DNA of 64,000 nt. It comes from Planomonospora parontospora (GTDB lineage Bacteria > Actinomycetota > Actinomycetes > Streptosporangiales > Streptosporangiaceae). A model generated the notes under the pieces. The model saw nothing but the letters and a program-made list of their open reading frames with translations. It did no database searches and was not told the DNA's origin. Positions 59,533 to 64,000 of the stretch are shown piece by piece. The stretch is from assembly GCA_014647935.1 (NCBI GenBank), contig BMQD01000009.1, positions 1 to 64,000 of the forward strand, read 5' to 3'. The stretch's first letter is position 1. Every line of letters begins with the position of its first letter. Both the position numbers and the translations under genes were made by a program.

Positions 59533-60039
59533 TCAGCCGCCCGTGGGACGAGGCGCCGCCTTGGAACGATGTGCCCCTACAGCGAGCGCCGCGGCCGCGA
59601 GAACGTACGCGACCGCAGCCGACATGGCGGTTACGGGTTCCCCGCCGCTGGCGTGGAAGTCCGGCTGCGCACCGGCGCTGACATCGTCCGTGACGATGCC
59701 GCGGGGAAGTTCACCGAGGAAGAGCACCAGGTTGATGACTGCCATGACACCGAGAACGACCGCGACGACCACCCCTGCCGGCCACCACCTGCGGCAGATG
59801 GCCGCGAGCAAGACGAACAGCGGCAGAGCACCTGCAACGAAGGCGTCCAGGGCGAAGAGCGAGCGCGCCGCGGCGCCGATGAAGAGGGCTGCGAAGGAGA
59901 CGAAGAGCGTATGGTCGGCACCGCCGCTCTCCGTCGCGGCGATGAGCGTCCAGGGCACCGAGAGGGTCCGCCGGGTCTCCTTCCACGCCGTCGGATAGGC
60001 CGAGGAGGAGAACGGGCGCCCATGGAAGTGCGACGTCAT
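59533..60039 (-). CDS. Membrane protein with N-terminus replaced by an integrase scrap
   Basis: A 168-residue open frame. Residues 1-26 (MTSHFHGRPFSSSAYPTAWKETRRTL) match the AICE integrase segment GRPFSSSAYSAVWQEARRL. The rest is a membrane protein with three to four helices (HTLFVSFAALFIGAAARSLFALDAF, ALPLFVLLAAICRRWWPAGVVVAVVLGVMAVINLVLFL, AMSAAVAYVLAAAALAVGA) whose own start seems lost. Whether it is expressed is open: the ATG at 60039 is inside the integrase piece. It may be a chimeric pseudogene. Confidence 0.55.
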   Translation of the reverse strand: MTSHFHGRPFSSSAYPTAWKETRRTLSVPWTLIAATESGGADHTLFVSFAALFIGAAARSLFALDAFVAGALPLFVLLAAICRRWWPAGVVVAVVLGVMAVINLVLFLGELPRGIVTDDVSAGAQPDFHASGGEPVTAMSAAVAYVLAAAALAVGAHRSKAAPRPTGG

Positions 60040-60077
60040 CTCGTGTGGCGGGTTCCGCCGTCGGTGGATCTCCACGA

Positions 60078-60425
60078 TCAGCGGTGCCCCAGGACGTTGA
60101 CCACGCGGCCGTCCGGGGTCCGGACGAAGAACCGGCGGACGCCCCACTCCTCGTCCTGCAGCGGGTGCACGATCTCGGCGCCGCTGTCGCGCATGGCCGC
60201 GTAGGCGGCGTCCACGTCGTCCACCTCGATGCTCATGTCGGGGGCGACGGGTGCCGTCCTGTCACGGGTCATGATGCTGACCTGCGCCCCGGGAGCGGAC
60301 GGGGAGGCGAGGGTCACGATCCAACCGTGGTTCATAACCTCCTCCAGACCCAGGAGGCCGTAGAACTCCGCGTTCTCCTCCAGGGCTTCGGACTGGATGT
60401 TGGGGACGATCCGGCGGGCGGACAT
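60078..60425 (-). CDS. VOC (glyoxalase-fold) family protein
   Basis: A 115-residue protein: MSARRIVPNIQSEALEENAEFYGLLGLEEVMNHGWIVTLASP is module one, and DMSIEVDDVDAAYAAMRDSGAEIVHPLQDEEWGVRRFFVRTPDGRVVNVLGH is module two with the typical WGVRRFFVRTPDG strand. It belongs to the Glyoxalase/bleomycin-resistance-like superfamily; substrate unknown. ATG 60425 starts the first strand. Confidence 0.85.
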   Translation of the reverse strand: MSARRIVPNIQSEALEENAEFYGLLGLEEVMNHGWIVTLASPSAPGAQVSIMTRDRTAPVAPDMSIEVDDVDAAYAAMRDSGAEIVHPLQDEEWGVRRFFVRTPDGRVVNVLGHR

Positions 60426-60631
60426 CGGCGACTCCTGCGGAAGGCGGGGATGCGCGTGTGATCCTTTCCGTCCAGGATGGCGCATGGGTTCCGGATCCGG
60501 CCCGCCCACCTCGCGGCGGGCCGGATCCGCGGCGCCCGGCGGCACCTCGCGCCGCCGGGCGATGGGAGCCGCCACCGCGGCCGGGATGACGGCCGCAGCC
60601 GGGGCGACGACCGCGACGTCCCGGCGGAGAC

Positions 60632-60922
60632 TCAGCGCTCGTCGACGACCCGGCCGTTCAGGGCCGTCGCGTCCCTGGTGAGCGCCATGGTCAGCGGGGC
60701 CTCCGGGAAGGTGGAGATGGCGGCGAGCGCGGCGCCCATCTGCGCGTCGCTCTCCCAGTGCCAGGTGTCGCTGTACGTGCCGTCCTCCAACTCGACCAGC
60801 AGGGCGGCCGTCAGCCCCGGATGCGTCTCGCGGACTGTGCCGATCAGCGAGGCCCGGCGGGCCAGGAACTCCTCGAGGTCGGCGGGGTCGACGGAGTAGG
60901 TGTGGGACCGGACGACGGACAC
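60632..60922 (-). CDS. ABM-like (antibiotic biosynthesis monooxygenase fold) protein
   Basis: A 96-residue ferredoxin-like-fold protein: VVRSHTYSVDPADLEEFLARRASLIGTVRETHPGLTAALLVELEDGTYSDTWHWESDAQMGAAL, with the TWHWES strand typical of ABM-type proteins. These include cofactor-free monooxygenases and many of unknown role. GTG 60922 has AAGGAG six bases upstream and lies 11 bases after the AhpD-like stop, so the two form an operon, divergent from the SARP regulator. Confidence 0.72.
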   Translation of the reverse strand: MSVVRSHTYSVDPADLEEFLARRASLIGTVRETHPGLTAALLVELEDGTYSDTWHWESDAQMGAALAAISTFPEAPLTMALTRDATALNGRVVDER

Positions 60923-60933
60923 GGAGGACTCCT

Positions 60934-61386
60934 TCACCAGGTGCCGGCGATCTGCCGGATGGGGGCGTTGAGGCGGTTGAACAGGTTGGTCACGGCGATC
61001 AGCAGGAGGATCGAGGCGAGCTGCCGCTCGTCGAAGTGGTCGGCGGCCGCGTCCCAGACCGCGTCGGAGACCGCGTCAGCGCGGTCGGTCAGCCGGGTGG
61101 CGGCCTCGGCGAGTTCCAGGGCGGCGCGCTCGGCGTCGGTGTAGTGCGGCGCCTCGCGCCAGGCGGACACCAGGCCGATCCGCTCGTCGCTCTCGCCCAG
61201 CTTCCTGAGGTTCTTCAGACCGGCGTCCACACAGAAGCTGCAGCCGTTGATCTGGCTGACCCGCAGGTGCACCATCTCCAGGAGCTCCTCGGGGACACCC
61301 TGCGAGTGGGCGGCCTTGGCCAGATCCTGGATCGGCTGCATCGCAGCCGGGATGATCGTCACCGGGTTCTTCATCCGTGCCTGCAT
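60934..61386 (-). CDS. Carboxymuconolactone decarboxylase/AhpD-like peroxidase
   Basis: A 150-residue protein with the CMD fold. The redox motif is NGCSFCVDAGLKNLRKLGES (CxxC with a downstream basic helix), followed by APHYTDAERAALELAEAATRL and ILLLIAVTNLFNRLNAPI. AhpD-family proteins are alkylhydroperoxidases or thiol relay partners. ATG 61386 has GGAGG upstream; MKN 61374 is possible. First gene of a two-gene operon with the ABM-like gene. Confidence 0.88.
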   Translation of the reverse strand: MQARMKNPVTIIPAAMQPIQDLAKAAHSQGVPEELLEMVHLRVSQINGCSFCVDAGLKNLRKLGESDERIGLVSAWREAPHYTDAERAALELAEAATRLTDRADAVSDAVWDAAADHFDERQLASILLLIAVTNLFNRLNAPIRQIAGTW

Positions 61387-61483
61387 CGTTCTCGCTCCTC
61401 CGACGTGCTGTCTTCCTGACAGCTACGAGGATGGATGTCCGGATTGATAGATTCCCGATGCGTCGGCGATGGAAGGGCGATAC

Positions 61484-64000
61484 GTGCAGATCCGCTTCAC
61501 ACTGCTGGGTCCGGTGCAGGTGCTCGCCGACGGCGACGTGGTGGGGGGCATCGCGCCGCGGCATCGCGCGGTCCTCGCCTACCTGCTGCTCAACGCCGGT
61601 CGGGTGATCATCATGGAGAAGCTGATCGACGCCGTGTGGGGACACGACCGGCCCGACACCGCCCGGTCGCAGGTCCACGCCGCGATCACCGCCCTGCGCA
61701 GGGCGCTCCGCGGTGTCGGCGCCGACCACGTTCTCGGCACGCGGCCGGGCGGCTACGTCGCGCTCCCCGCTCCGGGCGGGCTCGACGTGCAGGATTTCAC
61801 CGAGCTGGTCGCGGCGGGCCGGTTCCGGGACGCGCTGGGACTGTGGAACGGCGACGCCCTGGCTGACGTGCAGGCCGCCTATGCGCAGGGCGCCCGTGCG
61901 CTGCTGGACGACCGCCGGCTGACCGCGGTCGAGCGTCTCATGCAGGCCGAGCTCGACGCGGGGCGCCACAGCCGGGTACTCGACGAGCTGGCCGGCCACG
62001 TGGCGGCCCAGCCGATGCGGGAACGGCTCGTCGGCCAGCTCGTCCTGGCTCTGCACCGCTCCGGACGGCAGGCCGACGCCCTCGCCGCGGCCCGGTCTTA
62101 CCGTACGGCTCTCGCCGAGGAGCAGGGCCTCGATCCCGGCCGGGCTTTCGCCGAACTGGAGCAGGCGGTCCTGACCGACGCCCCCGCGCTCAGGGTCGCG
62201 GCCGAGGTCGCGGCCGAGGACCAGAACCGGGACCGGGACCAGGACCGGGAACAGGAGCGGGACCAGGAACAGGGCAAGGCCGGGGACAGGATCCGGTCGA
62301 ACTTCCTGCCCTATGACATCCCCGACTTCGCAGGCCGTACCGCCGAGCTGGACCGGCTCGTCTCGGGGCGGCGGAACGCGATCGTGACGATCGACGGCAT
62401 GGCCGGCATCGGCAAGACCACGCTCGCCGTCCGCGCCGCCCACCGCCTGGCCGATCGCTTCCCGGACGGTCAGCTCTTCATCGATCTGCGGGCGCACACC
62501 GCGGGCCAGGACCCGCTCCCGGCCTCCGCCGCGCTCGAGGCCCTGCTGCGGCAGCTCGGCCTGACCGACATCCCGACGGCGGAGAGCGAGCGGAGCGCCC
62601 TGTGGCGCGCCGAGCTGGCGCGGCGCCGCGTCATCGCCGTCCTCGACAACGCGGCGGACGACGAGCACGTGCGTCCGCTGCTCCCCGGCGTCTCCGACAG
62701 CCTGCTGCTGATCACCAGCCGTCGGCGGCTGACCGGTCTGGACGGCGCGCACGCGCTGTCCGTGGAGGTGCTGCCGTCCCGCGACGCCGTCGCGCTCTTC
62801 GAGAGCATCGTGGGCGAGCGGGCCGCCGACGAGCCGGAGGCCGTGCACGAGGTGCTGGAGGCGTGCGGGTACCTCCCGCTCGCCATCCGGATCTCCGCGG
62901 CGCGCCTGCAGCACCGGCCCCGCTGGACGGTCTCCTACCTGGCCGGCCGCCTGCACGACGAGCGGCGGCGGCTCGCCGAGCTCGCGACGTCCGAGCGGAG
63001 CGTCGCGGCGGCGTTCACGGTCTCCTACGAGCAGCTCGGTACGGCAGAGCAGCGGATGTTCCGGCTGCTCGGGCTGGCTCCCGGCCAGGACATCGAGCCG
63101 CACGCCGCGGCGGCCCTCGCCGACGTCCCGGTGTTCGAGGCCGAGGGACTGCTGGAGGGTCTCCTGGACGCGCACATGCTCCTGCAGCGCGAGCCGGGCC
63201 GGTACACCCTCCACGACCTGCTGCGCGAGCACGCCCGTTCCCTGAACGAAGCCGAGCGCCCGGACGGCGGCCCAGACGGCGGCCCAGACGGCGGCGCGCT
63301 CATGCGCCTGCTCCTGCATTACCTGCACCGGTCCCGCTCAGCGGTCAAGCTGCTGTTCCCGCACAGCGTCCCCGACCGGCCGAACATGCCGCCCCAGATC
63401 ACGCCGGTGGAGCCCATCGGCGGCGCGGCGGAGGCCATCGGCTGGCTCGACGCCGAGCGTGCCAACATCATCGCGACCGTGGTCCACGGGCCCGAGGTGT
63501 GCATCAGCCACCTCGCCGTGGCCCTGAGCCCCTACCTCGACCGCCGGGCCCACCACGACGACGCCCTGACCCTGCACGGCATCGCGCTGCAGCGCAGCCG
63601 CGCGCTCGGGGAACACGCCATGCCGCCGGGCCGCGCGCTCGCCGACCTGTCCTGGACCCACTGGCGGCGCGGCGACTACGAGCAGGCCGAGGACTTCGCC
63701 CGCCAGGCGCTCGCCGCCTGCGAGGACCCGCATGAGCGGTCGCTCGCGCTCAACGCCCTGGGCAACGTGGCCTGGCGCCGCCGGGAGAGCGCCGAGGCCG
63801 AGAAGCACCTCAAGGAGGCGCTCGACCTCACCCGGATCGCCGGCGACCGGGCCCGGGAGGGGTTCGTCCTCGCCGACCTCGGCATGATCCTGGTCCAGAC
63901 GGGCCGCCACGAGGAGGCCCGGCGCCATCTCGACTTGGCGCTGGCCCTGCACCGGAAGGAAGGCGACCGGCTCGGCGAGGCACGGGTGCTCAACCACCTC
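61484..64000 (+). CDS. AfsR/SARP-type regulator with NB-ARC and TPR domains (partial, 3' end outside window)
   Basis: An open frame of 839 codons continuing past the window. Residues 1-95 are an OmpR-like DNA-binding domain (FTLLGPVQVLADGDVVGG, HRAVLAYLLLNAGRVI, RSQVHAAITALRRALRG), 95-245 a bacterial transcriptional activator domain, then a charged Arg/Glu/Asp/Gln linker, an NB-ARC ATPase with Walker A GMAGIGKTT (about 304-312) and LITSRRRL, a winged helix, and TPR repeats (YEQAEDFARQALAACEDP, AEAEKHLKEALDLTRIAGD). The GTG at 61484 has GGAAGG seven bases upstream; ATG 61469 is possible. Divergent from the AhpD/ABM pair, a likely target. Confidence 0.88.
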   Translation, partial: MQIRFTLLGPVQVLADGDVVGGIAPRHRAVLAYLLLNAGRVIIMEKLIDAVWGHDRPDTARSQVHAAITALRRALRGVGADHVLGTRPGGYVALPAPGGLDVQDFTELVAAGRFRDALGLWNGDALADVQAAYAQGARALLDDRRLTAVERLMQAELDAGRHSRVLDELAGHVAAQPMRERLVGQLVLALHRSGRQADALAAARSYRTALAEEQGLDPGRAFAELEQAVLTDAPALRVAAEVAAEDQNRDRDQDREQERDQEQGKAGDRIRSNFLPYDIPDFAGRTAELDRLVSGRRNAIVTIDGMAGIGKTTLAVRAAHRLADRFPDGQLFIDLRAHTAGQDPLPASAALEALLRQLGLTDIPTAESERSALWRAELARRRVIAVLDNAADDEHVRPLLPGVSDSLLLITSRRRLTGLDGAHALSVEVLPSRDAVALFESIVGERAADEPEAVHEVLEACGYLPLAIRISAARLQHRPRWTVSYLAGRLHDERRRLAELATSERSVAAAFTVSYEQLGTAEQRMFRLLGLAPGQDIEPHAAAALADVPVFEAEGLLEGLLDAHMLLQREPGRYTLHDLLREHARSLNEAERPDGGPDGGPDGGALMRLLLHYLHRSRSAVKLLFPHSVPDRPNMPPQITPVEPIGGAAEAIGWLDAERANIIATVVHGPEVCISHLAVALSPYLDRRAHHDDALTLHGIALQRSRALGEHAMPPGRALADLSWTHWRRGDYEQAEDFARQALAACEDPHERSLALNALGNVAWRRRESAEAEKHLKEALDLTRIAGDRAREGFVLADLGMILVQTGRHEEARRHLDLALALHRKEGDRLGEARVLNHL

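Noticed and set aside
61076-63328. 750-codon minus-strand frame opposite the SARP/NB-ARC regulator
   Set aside because: Antisense shadow; the plus strand has Walker and TPR motifs throughout.

Overview
The window is high-GC DNA with the codon use of an actinomycete, most likely a member of the Streptosporangiaceae or a close relative. This is an inference from a SepX/GlpR-Glp-GalU cell-division and molybdopterin locus, a deazaflavin(F420)-type oxidoreductase, a CIRCE heat-shock operator, a pSAM2-type integrative element, an IS701-like insertion sequence and an AfsR/SARP-type regulator.

1-11.3 kb is mostly single accessory or housekeeping genes: the end of a protein O-mannosyltransferase, an AI-2E-type exporter, a secreted zinc peptidase, DoxX, a phosphatase, an HxlR regulator divergent from a two-gene redox operon, a DsbA-like oxidoreductase and VOC proteins. 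11.3-21.3 kb is a decaying island beside a tRNA-Ala(CGC) gene. It holds a type VII-like polymorphic toxin/immunity operon (with one frameshift), an ArsR/MFS pair broken by deletions with its operator still intact, three integrase remnants, an ankyrin gene, a methyltransferase, a DUF6461-like gene and duplicated pieces of both flanking genes. A 45-bp copy of the tRNA 3' half at 17.75 kb and a shorter copy of the tRNA downstream hairpin at 19.05 kb mark old insertions.

21.3-35.7 kb is core chromosome: sepX/glpR, a GNAT acetyltransferase, mog, moaC, glp/moeA and galU on the minus strand, 5-formyl-THF cyclo-ligase and a K+/H+ antiporter divergently on the plus strand (the antiporter behind a structured leader), an FmdB-type zinc ribbon behind a CIRCE element, an MFS-MarR fusion, MTA phosphorylase, a SAF-domain protein, mscL and a VanY-type peptidase.

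35.8-57.4 kb is an actinomycete integrative and conjugative element (AICE) inserted in tRNA-Arg(CCT), bounded by a perfect 57-bp direct repeat. Backbone genes on the minus strand are int, xis, rep (RepSA-like), Spd-type proteins, an FtsK/TraB-type transfer ATPase and an SCO3933-family protein; a GntR (KorSA-like) regulator is divergent. Cargo comprises two paralogous HTH-PLD-like proteins, a Nudix protein resembling the pSAM2 immunity factor Pif, a SUKH protein, an HD hydrolase, a double-GntR regulator, an orphan HflX N-domain, a 39-residue basic peptide with a perfect 32-bp palindrome at its stop codon, and a lower-GC module: sigma-like HTH protein, GIY-YIG nuclease, GHKL (MORC/MutL-like) ATPase and an Mrr-type restriction endonuclease. 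That last module is the best candidate for an undescribed defence or DNA-processing system. A complete IS701-like element with a 4-bp target duplication lies just downstream.

57.4-64 kb returns to chromosome: a hypothetical protein, a variant histidine phosphatase, a membrane protein whose N-terminus is an integrase scrap, a VOC protein, an ABM-like monooxygenase plus AhpD-like peroxidase pair, and a large divergent SARP/NB-ARC/TPR regulator that runs off the end.
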